The position numbers and the translations under genes are program-made. Below, one piece after another: positions 42,131 to 54,079 of a stretch of 64,000 nucleotides of DNA. The first letter of the stretch is position 1, and each line of letters opens with the position of its first letter. This stretch comes from Gnetum montanum (taxonomy: Eukaryota > Streptophyta > Gnetopsida > Gnetales > Gnetaceae), in the NCBI GenBank assembly GCA_015680685.1, contig MNCI01035320.1:107317-171316 (forward strand). Direction: 5' to 3'. A model generated the notes under the pieces. The model made no database searches, was not told the origin of the DNA, and saw nothing but the letters and a program-made list of their open reading frames with translations.

Positions 42131-44335
42131 TTATGACAAAGGGGCATCTTGAGCTATGGGAAGTTGAAGAAGCCTTTTCATCATAGAGGGGTACTTGAAT
42201 AATGAATGGTACTTGAATGCTAAAATAACATGAGAGCTATCATTAGCATTCAATGGGTCTTTGTAGAGTTGTATTGACTGTGGCTGAAATGGGTTGGAAG
42301 CATCCAAGACTAGCTCCTCCATATTTATCATCATCTATAGGTAATCCTTTAGTATAAGGTAGAAGTCTGCGTCATGATCTAGCATTGGTAATAATAGCAG
42401 AAATGATCTATTTTGAAGTAGTTAGGAAGTTGGGGATCATCCTTCATTGCCTAAGTGGGGTCTTTGGATATTTCTCATAACCTCTCATGTTTCTTTCAAG
42501 TGGCTTTAGTCATTTGTTTGTGTTTCACACATCCACTCCTTAATAGTTGGTGTAGTAACTCAGATGGTTTCATAGATAAGAAAGTGTATTTGGAGTTATT
42601 ATTTCTTTCAACGTTATGTCTGGTTATTATTGATGTAGTAGTCTTAGAGGTTGAGGGTTGGTTATTGTGGTCATCATTAGGGGCCTTGGGTTGGTTGGCC
42701 CTTGGCCCTTGGCTTATGATTCTTATTTCTTTGGTTATAGTTGTTATGGTTGTATTGTTTTGTTTGTTTTTCTCTTTGTCTTTTCATGTACGTTGATTTT
42801 TGTATGCCATGTAGGCTGGATCATGACTAGCCTTCACAAAATCTTCTATATATTTAGTTTGAGAAAATGGCTAGCTGAGAGATCATGGGTCAAGGTAGTA
42901 GAGCTTGGACTTGATAAATTTAGTAGTTGCTTCCTTAAATATGACTAACAAGTGGGCTTTGGCTATACACTCTGGTATTTCATTCAGTAGTCCATTCCAT
43001 CATTGAATGAATTTCTACATGGGCTTAAGGAATCCATGCTTTGATCTTTATGAGTTGATTAAGTGTGGTGTTAGGCTTTAAGTTATACTTGAACTAGTTA
43101 AAAAATTGGGCTATTAAATCCTCCAAAGAGGATATGAATCCTTTGGACAATGCATGGTACCAATCATGTGTGTTCTTGGTTAAGGAAACAGGGAAAATCC
43201 TCATGATGATATGAGGCCATGGTTGTATGATTAAGCATTTAGATCAAAAGGGAATAAGGTGAGCATTGGGATCACCTTATTTGTTGTATTTGCTAAATTG
43301 AGGGATAGGAACACTAAGAGGAAGTGTTAAGGATGAGACTATAGGACTTATGGGATCACCCTAGTAGAAGTCTATAATCTTGAAATTTTATGAGGTAGAG
43401 ACCTTAAGCTTTTTCAAATCCTTCGTCAGGTCTTGTATCATATAGGAGGCTTGATCCAAGTATTGTGGTTGTCTTGTTGGTTGTGGGTTTGTACATAGGG
43501 TTGTGGCATTTGTTGTGAGACTTGTGGCCTTGCTATAAGTTACAAGATAGAAGGAAGTGGTTGTGACTTATGGGACAAACAAAGAAAAGGGTGTTTGTGT
43601 TGGTACCTAAGGCACAAATGGGATAAATAGGATGTGTAAACCCTAAGTTGGGTTTCCATGGTAGGTCCCACATGGATAGTTAATGGTTTTACAGTGGTAA
43701 AAACCACCATTGATGATTGCACAAAATGAGGTTATGTGGAAAATGAGATAGATGTGTTATAGGTTGTTGGCTGTGATATTGATTGAGTTTGATGTGTAGT
43801 TATGACCAGTGTGGGACCAACTGTGGTAGGGTAGGAAGGAGTGGAAGATGGTGGCACCATGCCAGTGGAGAAAACAAAAGCATTAGACAAAGGCATTGTA
43901 ACCTTTGGGGATGTTTTTTGGAAAAATCCTTCCAAGATGTTTTTGGATGCATAATTTACCCATTATCCTCCTCTTGTTGTTCATCTAAGCTATGCTTGTC
44001 ATCCTCTTCCATCACAATCAATTGAGTCAGAATACTGGCATAGACATTAGTTAGAGGTATTTGGTCATATAGGAAAGGGACATATTCTTTCACATCCTAA
44101 TGTACAAGCTTAAATTTCCTTTTTCCCTCTACTTCCACACATGTAATCATGAGGCTAGCCTACATTTTGCTGCAAATGTAGTGATAATGATCTTTGTTTA
44201 TAAAGGTAAAGTCGGGATTCTCTCCTTTGACCCTTAAAGATCACCTACATTTGATGATGGTAGGGTCTTTGAAGTCATAGACCTTGATGGATTCTTGAAG
44301 GGTGATAGGAAGTTTGGAGGATTCTTGGAAATACA
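42131..44335 (-). pseudogene. Gag of element C (decayed)
   Basis: From high to low: an N-terminal segment near 44330-44070 (SLRVKGENPDF, YHYICSKM, KRKFKLV), a Pro-rich part (about 43935-43500), gag core pieces around 43200-42900, and the start of the protease N-terminal part (42334-42131: LYKDPLNANDSSHVI, like YKDPLNAKEASYII of D). Broken by stops and shifts. Confidence 0.7.
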
Positions 44336-44524
44336 TGGCTAAAGTGTTGAGAATGTATTAAAATAGGCTATAAATGATAAAATAGAAGTAAATTCCAGTG
44401 AATGGGATTCCAAAACTTTTAAAGGAAACAAAAATGACCAATAATAAAGTACTTAATATAATTAGGAAAGGGGAGATAGGGGTAAGGGGGTTTAACCCAT
44501 TTACCAAAAATAGAAAACTAGGAA

Positions 44525-45660
44525 TGTTGGTATTAAGCCTCACCCAAGTTGTCCTCCTAACTACCTCTACATTGGGTATGGCAAGGGGGTCCTGGGGGCA
44601 GGGGGTGGTGTAGGTAGGGGGGATGGGAGTTTAGAGGGGAGTGGGGGAAGGGGAAGGAAGAAAGGTGCAAGGGGAGGGGGTGAGATAATGGGGATATTAC
44701 CCCTTCTATTCCAATTTTGATGGGGAAAAGGTTAACCAAAGTGGAAAGTTGAGGTTTTTTTTCACAAAAAACTAGCCTTGGCAAGCTGCCAATTTTCATA
44801 GCTTGGGAAAATGGAGGGGAAGCTAACTTCTAGAAGTTTGGCAATTTCTAGAAGGGTTAAACCTCCAACTTTAGAAGCTAAAATGGATTGAAATTCACAA
44901 CCATAAATAAAATGGAAAAGGTTTCAACATTGGCTTTGGAGCTAAAAAATTCATAGAAGTTGTTGTGAAAAACCACCACCCAAACACCTACAACTTCCAT
45001 GCTACAGTTTTGGTCAGAGGGGGGAAGGTGTAGCACTGATCTTTTGGGAGTTTTGGCTATGAAAATATGGAAAAAAAAAATCTTTTTTTAGCTTATAATG
45101 TTGGATTTTGCAAAGTTGATGTTAAGCCTCTCCCATGTTGGCCTTCCAACTACTTACACCTTGAGTATGGTAGTGGCAGCGGTGGGGGGTTGGGGCATGG
45201 ATGAAGATGGAGGGGAGGGGGGGGGGGGTGGGAAAGGAGATGAGATAATGAAAATATCACTCCTATTTCAATGTTCGAGAGATGATGAAGAGTTTGAAGG
45301 CCAAAATTAAAACTTGGAAATTTCCAAAAATTGTTTTGGCAAGTTGCTAATTTCTACCATAAAAGGAGGAAAGGTAGGTTTGGTTGTTGTGGAAGCCAAT
45401 GTTGGTTTTGTAGCAAAAAATGTGGTAGCAAAAATTAAATGGTTGTTAAGGATTCTACATTGGTTCTGTTTTGAAAATTCATAGTAGATGTGACATTTTA
45501 GCACCCAAGCTACTTGCAACTTCTATGTTAAGGTTTTTGCTATAGGGGGTGGGTGTAAGGACAACATTGTATTTCCAAGGTCTTTGCTACAAAAATGAAA
45601 ATTTACTATGAAGAGACAATGTTGGAAATATGGCTAATAGGTTTTGGCATAGAAATTAGA
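44525..45660 (-). repeat. Duplicated, G-rich leader of element C
   Basis: Two diverged copies of about 560 bp (about 44525-45090 and 45095-45660) share ordered blocks such as GTTAAGCCTC, ACTAC..ACA(C/T)TG(G/A)GTATGG, CTTGGCAAG and CAACTTC(C/T)ATG. Each has a long G-rich run on the + strand (44580-44690, 45180-45240), hence C-rich in the element RNA. It is non-coding and sits between the priming site and gag, like the repeat leader of D. Confidence 0.6.
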
Positions 45661-45667
45661 TGGAGGT

Positions 45668-45687
45668 CTTCCTTCTAGCACTAAGAA
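45668..45687 (-). other. Decayed primer binding site of element C
   Basis: On the minus strand TTAGTGCTAGAAGGAAGAC differs from the D site TTGGCGCTAGAAGGAGGGC mainly by G-to-A or C-to-T changes and sits beside the 5' LTR. Confidence 0.6.
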
Positions 45688-45690
45688 AAT

Positions 45691-47235
45691 TATTGCAACC
45701 AGAAAAGTTGATCACTAGAATGAAGACCAATATATCTAATGCATAGTGGTTCTCAACGTTGGATCCCTAGGGCATCCACAAAAATATGGGATCCTAGGTG
45801 CCCTAGCTAGGTTAGTAGATCAACTAGGAACTTGGGGGATTTGCAGAGATTATAAGAAAATGAAATGCAAAAATTAGTAAAAAATTTGAATATTGCATAG
45901 AATATAAACAAACATATCCCACACACAAAACCCAAAACATAAAACTTTATTAAGAAAACATAAAGAATAAGTTAGATAAATGTGCACAAATGGTGCTTGA
46001 ATGGGTAGTAGGGGGGTTCACTTGGATAGGGGTTTAGGGTCCATTGAAGTTGATGTAGTCAACTCCATGCTCTAGATGTCTTGCCACTCCTGATCCCATC
46101 AAACCTCTGGTGTTCTAATCTTAGATTTGTAATGTTGGCTATGGTTGGGGTTGAGAAGTGTGAAAAATATAAGCTATCCAAATGCACTACACTAGGAGTT
46201 GGAAATTTTAGGAGTGTAGTGTGGAGCTTGAAAATTCACAAATCCCATAAGGGGATTAAAATGTTATAAGGTCATAGGGTTTCCATGCTAGGTAAAAGCT
46301 CTTGAGTACTTGAGAATGTTCAACTGTGAAATTGTGAAAAATTTGTGTGCAAAAGTGTATGTATGCAAAGAGTTGTTGAACTATGTCAAAAAATTTCTAA
46401 ACTATCTGAAGATCATGGAACCTCTAAATGGTGTTGAAGGTTGGTTTTTATAGGTCTTAGGCCATGAATGTGGCTGAAAAATGGCTATGATTTGGCTATA
46501 ATTTGACTACACAATGTCTACAAACTGATTACCAAATTGCTACAAATTTCTATCTTGTACAGGTGAGATGGGTGCTCAAACTTGGGGGGTTACCATATAT
46601 AGTAAGTTCCTTCCCCCAATGGTCATTTTGTTTACTATAAATAGTAATAGGGGCACACTTTCCACATTGGAGATGAATCTTCCACACTGAGCTCTCCACC
46701 ATGCTTGTTAAAGTTACTAGTCAGTATTGGAGTGGATGAAGTGTTGAAATTTGGCTCTTATGGGTTCCACACTAGCGGGATGTAATTTTCATGTTGGGGG
46801 TGGAGCCTTCACACTAGGGAGAAACTTCCATGCTGAGCATATAGCCTCCACACTGGGGAAAAATGTTTCCAAGTTGAGGGAAACTCCCCACCCCTCCAAG
46901 ATGAGGGTAGATGAGATTTGCCCTTCTATAAGTGTTTCTAGCATAGAAAAACATATAGCCCCCATAAAACCCATTAAATTTTCATTTTTGGCATTCCAAA
47001 AGGAATTTATAATCCCCAGAAACCAAAATATAAAAAGTAAATGATCTTTTCCACTTGGGGAATGAGGCTTTAACCATTCATGAGGTATTTTTAGCTCCAA
47101 AAACATAAAGTATGTGAAATTACCCATTGTAGATTATAATCTTCACATTTATAATGAAGTTTTGCCTTAGGTTTCATGGGGTGAAAGATACATGATGAAA
47201 ATGGGCTATAACATGCAAATTTTTGGTGTGTTTCA
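45691..47235 (-). repeat. 5' LTR of element C (1545 bp)
   Basis: The partner of 8437-9962. It starts TATTGCAACC (TG decayed to TA) and ends GTGTTTCA. It has the same TTCCATG/CCACACT motifs near 46660-46900. It is flanked by ACTAT at 47236-47240. Confidence 0.75.
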
Positions 47236-47817
47236 ACTATAACTTTGGGTGCAATTAAAGTCAATTTTTGTGATCTATTTGGTGTCCCTATTTACGGAAC
47301 AATGATTATCAGTAAAGCAATGAATGAGGTGGACCACTAGGAGGAGGTGGAGGAGTGGTTAAACACTTGTCATGGTACTAAGGGGTTTTCTCTATGCTAG
47401 TTCTAGGTTTCAGAGGCTAGAGAGATGTATCCCCTATTTTGATCCTATGCTTTTCGTAAGTTACTATCACAGAAGAATATAATATACATTGAACAAGCAT
47501 GGACCATGAGGAAGGTCCTTACTGAGGACATAAAATTTAAATAGGCTATTCATTTAGTTTTTAGGATGCATGGGGAAATCCTAAAGCTTCAAGAATATCT
47601 CATAATGAATTACCATGTGGATTTCATCTTTTTTACAGCTTACTGATAGAGATTTATAGAATTCCTTATAGTGAGGAAGGATGGATGATGAGTCACTCAA
47701 GACTCATCCCAACTTATTAGGCCTTGGGTAAGATACCTCTTTCCCACTATACAATCCTAGGATCCACCAAAGTATGTGGATGAATCACTATCTATCATCA
47801 CCAAGGGATTTGGTGGT
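47236..47817 (+). pseudogene. Antisense gene copy in B, middle part (exon 4)
   Basis: Continues directly from 8436. It has VNFCDLFGVP, like FFADLFGMP of D, then an EVEEWLNT segment matching RALEDWLGV, and ends in ESLSIITKG, matching ESLTITTGG. It is interrupted at 47817 by element E. Confidence 0.65.
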
Positions 47818-48742
47818 TGATGATTGGCAAGGTAGCTCCTACGTTCAACCATACGAATCATAAGCATTCACGCATCATAAGCATTCCGTGGATGGGACTA
47901 GTTATGACATCTAGATTATTATGCCTTGATCGTAGTTCATTGTCTTCCCACTTGGACTAGTGGTAGCTTTGTCATGTATGATTTATTCTAGAGTAAGGCA
48001 TATGATTCTTGATGTTGTTTCAGCCTTGCGCTACTCCTAATGATAATAGAGAAATAAATTACTTAATCTAATTAACAACATAAAGATACAATCTAAACTA
48101 GCCTAGGGACAATGAGTGTCCATTTCCAGCCTACTGTACACATCTTGAACCCACTTATCCACTATTGGGATTACCAAGTGCTATGCTACTAGGTGAACCA
48201 AGCAATAACACTGCTAGGATTACCAAGTGAATATGTGTTTACACTCAAAACTGATCACACTCATGCTTTCAATTCATTAATATGCATGGAAACATACATA
48301 TTAACTAAATACATGAAACGTAAAATGAATGGAAAGTAAATTTAATCTAAGTCAAAGTGCTCTAATGAATAAGAATCAATTTGAATCTTATTTTTGTTCA
48401 TGGAATGTGTCCTGGTACATTGCCACTTGAATAAGATGTCATACAACTAGCTTATATCCACACTACAGGCACTCATTGACTATTATCTAATATTACATAA
48501 TAAAGTTGTAAGAGTTCGGCTACACTATTGACAAAGGAATGCTAATACATGGTTGAAGCAACCATATTTATAAACTTTATTATGGAGCTCCATCAACAGG
48601 GCATCATAAATGGAAAAAATGCTACATTAACATGGCCCCATCGATGGGTCAACACCACATCAATGGGGCCACATTGATAGGGACTCACTAATGAGGCCAT
48701 GTTGATAGGGGCTCATCGATGAAACACTTTGACACTTCATCA
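47818..48742 (-). repeat. 3' LTR of element E (925 bp)
   Basis: The low end is TGATGATTGGCAAGG and the high end CTTCATCA. It aligns with 53374-54079. The reversed ends match those of A and F, and it carries their CTTGGTAATCC unit on the minus strand. Confidence 0.8.
48565..48722 (-). promoter_or_regulatory. LTR promoter of E: CCCATCGATGGG motifs and TATA box
   Basis: On the minus strand TATAAATA lies at 48572-48565. Upstream, 48630-48722 holds four to five copies of an ATCGATGGGGCC-like motif, with a perfect 12-bp palindrome CCCATCGATGGG at 48637-48648. The layout matches the LTR of A, but the palindrome is different. Confidence 0.6.
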
Positions 48743-51400
48743 TACCTATACAACTAATTGAAAACTCATCCTCGAGTTCCTTTAAAAAACTAGGAAGGTA
48801 TGAGATTATTGATTGACACTTGACATAACAAAACTTAGTGCTGCATTATAAAATTTTATTCTAGTGGATGCACACAAAATGATAGAGTGACAAAAACACT
48901 AGATAGACATTGAATATTACAAAATTTGTAGAGGCCTTCAAAAATCTACTGAAGATGATTCTTCTTATTACTACTAGAAGTGGGAGACTTCCAACCTAGA
49001 TTGTTATGTTGATGCTTCTTTGGTTATGTAGAATATTCTTGGAGGATGAACTAAAATTTCTTCTCATCATCCCATTGCTTTAGTAAACATGTGATGCTTG
49101 AGCTACTATCTTGTATGTACTACAATTTATTCATGGATATATCCTTCATTTTCACCCTCTTGGCTTGATTTTCGTGCTTGGAAAAAGACGTTCTTCCTTA
49201 GGTGTTTCTTTTAGCATCACCTATAGTCACCAAAGGATCAAAATCAATTTTGGTAAATTTTTCTTAAAAATTAACCCTTTTTAGATTACTTAGTTTTTGT
49301 TTAAGAAAAAGATGATGAAAACATACTATGCCTAAGGCTATGAGGTAACAAAAATCATTAAGTTGTTCACATTATTTTGACCAATTACTATTAGTTACCA
49401 AAATGTTCAAAAATAGGATGTTAGAAAAAATTTCAAAGAAGACATCCCTAGTCCCCATGACTAATAAGCATAACTCTAGAAGCACATAAGTTTTCAAACA
49501 ATTGAAACTAATGGTATGATATAGAAGATGACCAAGAAATATTAATGGAAATGAAAATAGAAAAGTAGGAGAAGGTAATGAAATTGATGAGAAGTAGTCC
49601 CAAAATTATGCGTAAATTCAAAAACTTCATCATTGATGTTCTAGAAGATGTGAAGGTTGGTTCAAACCCATGATCAACAAAAGTTATGCAAGTGGGTCCT
49701 CCCCAAAGTAGGCTACTGCCATAATGCCCTTCCATAACCACTTCTATAGATGTTTGTGGACATCTAAAAAGTTAAATGTAGACCATGCCTTTGTTTCAAA
49801 TGACACATAACTACCATGGTTTGGGATGTTTCACTATACTACACAAAACCAAAAGGCTCATAATCACATGCAATAGTGAGGTGAATAATGGTATGAGAAG
49901 GGATTATAGAGATTTGGATGTAAGGTACTTGAACATGTCCACAATAGGTTCTTGTGAAAATTATTATGAAAATGATTAGCTTACCTATTTGTCCAAGTTT
50001 AGACCAAGTCTATACCATAAAAAATGAGCTCACATTGATGCGTTTCTTCTTGACAATAACCATGTGTTTATAACCACCTCAAAGAATAATCATCACTCCA
50101 AAAATAGAAGAAAATAAAAGAAGGAAGGAAGGGCCTTAGTTAGAGGGATGCCTTCAAGCATGGGTAACATGTATTTCTAGCTCCATAACTAGTGCTTATA
50201 GTCCATTATTGTGTCTAAGGGGTGTGCTTTGAATTCCCATTCTTGTTTTCTTCTCTCACTATTTTTTTTATTCTTTTTTGTTGATGGGAACCACATTATG
50301 CAAATACTTTTAGCTTTCTATTATTCATTGATGGAGGAGTGATGACACATTCCTTAAAGAGTTATAAACCACATGAAGGAAGTCAAGAAGAGAACCCAAA
50401 AAGTCCCCTTGAGGTCACACACTTTGCCATTCCCAATTGGTCATTTCCTCTTTCTTCAAGGTACAATGATAATTTATTAATTTTTGTTTAATGAAAGAAG
50501 AACCAAATTTTTTCCCTGAAAAAGACCTTTTATTTAGAGAACTAGAGGGATGGATGAGGTAGTCTCACTACTTTTAACAATTACTTACCCAATCATCTTG
50601 ATATCATAGCACAAAAACCCAACACATAGCATTGACTTTTGCATCATGACTTGGCAATATTATTAATGGAAACAAAAAGGACATTCATAAATATAAAGAA
50701 AATGACTTAGGAAAGGAGAAAATTATAAAGAAAAGAAAAGAAGAATATTAAGAAATGTAAAACATATTTAGAATCAGAAAATGTTGAAAGAAATGGAAAA
50801 ATGATAAAGAATTATAAAATAAAAAAGTGTAAAGCACTTATTAGTTCTATAAGATATATGTTTCTAAGTCCCCTTTTTGGTTCATTTAGGACTAATAAGT
50901 AGATCAATTATCTCTATGCATCTTTGAAACAATCTAATATTCTTAGTTTGAAGCCATTGGATGTCTTTTAGTTTAGTGGTTACTACGTAGATTGGTTTTT
51001 TCTCACACAATTATTCCTTAGTTTTGTTGTCGGTTGTGTTAATATTTTGAACTTCTGGTCCACAAATACACCCTGTACTATTACTGATGAATGGATTTCC
51101 CTATCTCTCCACAATTATAAGTTCATCATTTGTGTCTTGTATTGGAGTGATAATCATTGTTGTCTTTTTATTTTATGATAAGGAGGCATCATTCCAGTGA
51201 GGAAGGTTGTTTTATCAAGTTGGCATCATGTTGGTTTTGATGAGTTAGTAGGTCCACAAGTGTTGTGCTTATGCATGGGAACCATTTTAAAGAAAGGGTG
51301 TTTCATAGACTGTGATGGAGATCTATCATTTCCATATATGGAGGTGAGTATGAGGATATTGACGATATGATGAAGGATGAGAGGTGTGAGGTGGTGAGCT
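48743..51400 (-). other. Interior of E with little recognisable coding
   Basis: Decayed AT-rich sequence. Just inside the LTR (48760-48775) a CTCGAGGATGAG block on the minus strand matches the 3' region of A at 3682-3692. Around 50960-51000 the minus strand reads GTAACCACTAAACTA...GACATCC, matching the post-protease sequence of F at 63685-63712. No pol domain is seen between these points. Confidence 0.45.
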
Positions 51401-51479
51401 CATAGAAGATGTTGTGGTATGATGATATTAAGGAGAGTGATAGTAGTGATTTAAGGTAAAGGAAGTGGAACTATTCAGG

Positions 51480-53241
51480 AAAGTAGATTGTTGAACATAA
51501 TATCCATATGGGTAGCATTGGTTTGATGATGATGGCCTCCGCCATGAACATGGATTTTTCCACAATGTTGGATGATAGTATTGAGGCTTGTAATAAGTCC
51601 CACTAGGATAGTATGGTTGGTTGTATGACTATGTATAATTACCTATGAGAAAGGTAATTTCCTATTCATTTACTTTTGTACAAACTTGGGATTCAATAAA
51701 AAATCCCAATACTCATGTAGATTTGACATGATTAGGCAATAGCCCTTTAGATGGTCATATAGGTAGATGTCACATCCATCATCTTCTTCGATGGTTGATT
51801 CTATAGCCTCTTCTTATATAACCATTTTTTCTTTTTGCTAATAAGTGTTCTTATATGTCCCTTAGTCCGTTTTTCTCCTTTTTTTGTGATCACATGATTT
51901 TCTTTGTGTTACTCTCTCCTCTATGGTTTCTACACAAGCTATAAATTTCTCATTTATCCATTCCAACGTATTGTCTAGCTTTACTTAAAGCTCATTAATA
52001 GAATTTTGTTTTGGAAAGGTTTGTTGTAAAATCATCACGTTAAGAGCTACTTATTTTTCCTCATCATAGATATGGATCCTTTTCTTTTGAAGAGTTGGAT
52101 CCTAGTTATTTTCTTCTACATTCTCTTGTTTTGATAGCTCTCCTTCTTCTTTTGCTACCTACCCAATTAGCCTTTGTATTCGATGGGTTCCTAGTTCATA
52201 TAATTGACCTTGAGCATACATCCTAAGGATATCTCTCATTTCATTACAAAGCCCATCTATGATGTGGAAACTTTTCTCTTTTTGAGAGAAATCATGGCCT
52301 AGATATCTATGTAGTAGTGAATAGTATCTATCCAAGGCCACATCCAAGGGTTCATGATTTTCTTGCTTCCATTCTTGGATTTGTTTTCTTAAGTTGGACA
52401 CTCTTGCATAGGTTTGGTATTTCTTTTTTTTTGAAAAGTTCTAGCATTGTGGACCACTGGTGGATGGAACTTGGTTCCAATGATCTATACCAATTTCCAG
52501 CTTTGTCTATTAGTTTCGTAGGGAAGAGTTTAAATTTTTCCCACTTATTTTTGATACTTTTCAAGGCATAGGCATCATGAAAGGCTTGTAAGTTATGTTG
52601 TGAATTAGAATTATAGCCTCCTACAAATTTAGGGATATTATTTATATCATGCTTGGGTAGGTGACTTTCATTGCAATACCTATGAGATATCTTAAATACC
52701 TCTATGATCTACATCAAGCCCTTAGTAGCCAACAAGGGTTTATCATCATTAGACATGTCATGGTGATAATCTATATTTCTATTTGTCTGATTGTGATGAT
52801 CTTGTCTATGATCATTTTAATGTCTTTGATTTTTCCCTTAGGTTTGATTTCCATATTTATCTTGACCCCATAGTGGAGCTTTATCTCTATACTTATGTTC
52901 ATCTTCATTATAACTAGATGTTAAAGAGGAAGAGGAAGACGAGGAATAGGGAGAATCTCCATGGCTCATATATTTTTACCCATGGTCCCTTGAATCATCT
53001 TTTCTAGGTTTAGAGGGGCTCTTAAGCCTTGAGGGCCTCCTTGATCTAGGACTTACTCCATCTCCTCTAGGATTTTTTGCATTAGTTGAACATAGTCTTT
53101 GAGTGTAGTAAGGATTTAAATGAGCATAGGAAACCCTTGCTTGAGGTTTTTCACTCCAATTTTTTTAGTATAGATCCTCTCATTTCTCTTATGAGTTCTT
53201 TCATTATGTGATGTAGTCTTGGTCCTATGTGAAGAAGACAT
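51480..53241 (-). pseudogene. Gag of element E (decayed)
   Basis: The ATG at 53241 opens with MSSSH, as in F. The core (52564-52159) has GNWYRSLEPSSI, then SNLRKQIQEWKQENHEPLDV and FHIIDGLCNEMRDIL, all matching F. The low side is His/Pro/Tyr-rich. Several stops and shifts. Confidence 0.75.
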
Positions 53242-53351
53242 GATTTTAGCTGATAATATGTGTGACTTAAAATATTAATATTTTCTAAAAGACAAATTCT
53301 TAATACCTTTAAAGTGATCTTGTGTAATATAACTATTCTAGATAATTAGCA

Positions 53352-53372
53352 CCATCCTTGGCAATGACACCA
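53352..53372 (-). other. Primer binding site of element E
   Basis: On the minus strand TGGTGTCATTGCCAAGGATGG follows the LTR end after one base. It fits the tRNA-Asp-type site TGGCGCCGTTGCCGGGGA apart from C-to-T and G-to-A changes. Confidence 0.75.
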
Positions 53373-53373
53373 A

Positions 53374-54079
53374 TGATGAGTGGCAAGGTACCCCTATGCC
53401 CAACCATATGAATCATAAGCATTCATGCATGATCTATTCAAATTCCATGGATGGGACTAGTTGTGCATCTAAATCATCATGAATTAATTGCAGTTTGATG
53501 TCTTCTCACTTGCGCTAGTGGTAGTTTGTCACATATGGTTTAGTCTAAAGTGAGGCATATGATGATTAATGTTTTCTAGCCCTAAGCTATTCCTAATCAT
53601 AATAAAGAGATTAATTAATTAAGTTAATTAATAATGGAAAGTAAAATATAAACTAGCCTATGGGCCATAAGTGTCCATTCCTAGCTTGTCATACACATCC
53701 TAAACCCATGTATCCACTACTAGGAATACTAAGTGCTATGCTACTAGGCGAACCAAATAATAATGCTACTAGGATTATCAAGCGAATACATGTTTATGCT
53801 CAAAACTGGTCATGATCATTCTACCAATTCATTAATGTTCATGGAAATGTAAATATTAACTAAGTGCATGGAATATAAATTGCATTAAAACTAAATTTAA
53901 CCTAAGTCAAAGTGATGCAATGAATAAGAATCAATCTCGATCTTATTACCATTCATGAAATGTGTCTAGGTACATTGCCACTTGAATAAGACATTGTACA
54001 ATTGACTAAGATCCATGTTGTGGGCACTCACTAACTATTCTCTAAGATTATGGAATAAAACTATAAGAGTTTGACTACN
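53374..54079 (-). repeat. 5' LTR of element E, truncated
   Basis: It aligns with 47818 to about 48520, then stops at a single N (54079). About 220 bp, including the TATA box and palindromes, are missing compared with the other LTR, and sequence of element B follows at once. Confidence 0.7.

Larger units (their letters stand above)
8437..47235 (-). mobile_element. Element C: Tat/Ogre-like retrotransposon, interrupted by element D
   Basis: Two LTRs of about 1.5 kb (8437-9962 and 45691-47235) flank, on the minus strand, gag, protease, an antisense gene, RT, RNase H and integrase. Without D it is about 21.4 kb. The flanks ACTGT (8432-8436) and ACTAT (47236-47240) form a 5-bp target duplication with one difference. 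It is AT-rich, poor in CpG and full of stops, so clearly older than D. It sits in exon 4 of the antisense gene of B. Confidence 0.8.
47818..54079 (-). mobile_element. Element E: internally deleted Ty3/gypsy element related to A and F
   Basis: Minus strand. LTRs are at 47818-48742 and 53374-54079, with a tRNA-Asp-like priming site beside the right LTR. The interior is only 4.6 kb: gag at the high side, a protease/linker remnant (about 50500-51400) and a short 3' part. I find no RT, RNase H or integrase, so it was probably non-autonomous. It is inserted in exon 4 of the antisense gene of B. Confidence 0.75.

Noticed and set aside
45180-45240. A telomere-like or rDNA-like G-rich repeat
   Set aside because: There is no regular telomere or rDNA unit; it is part of the duplicated leader of element C.
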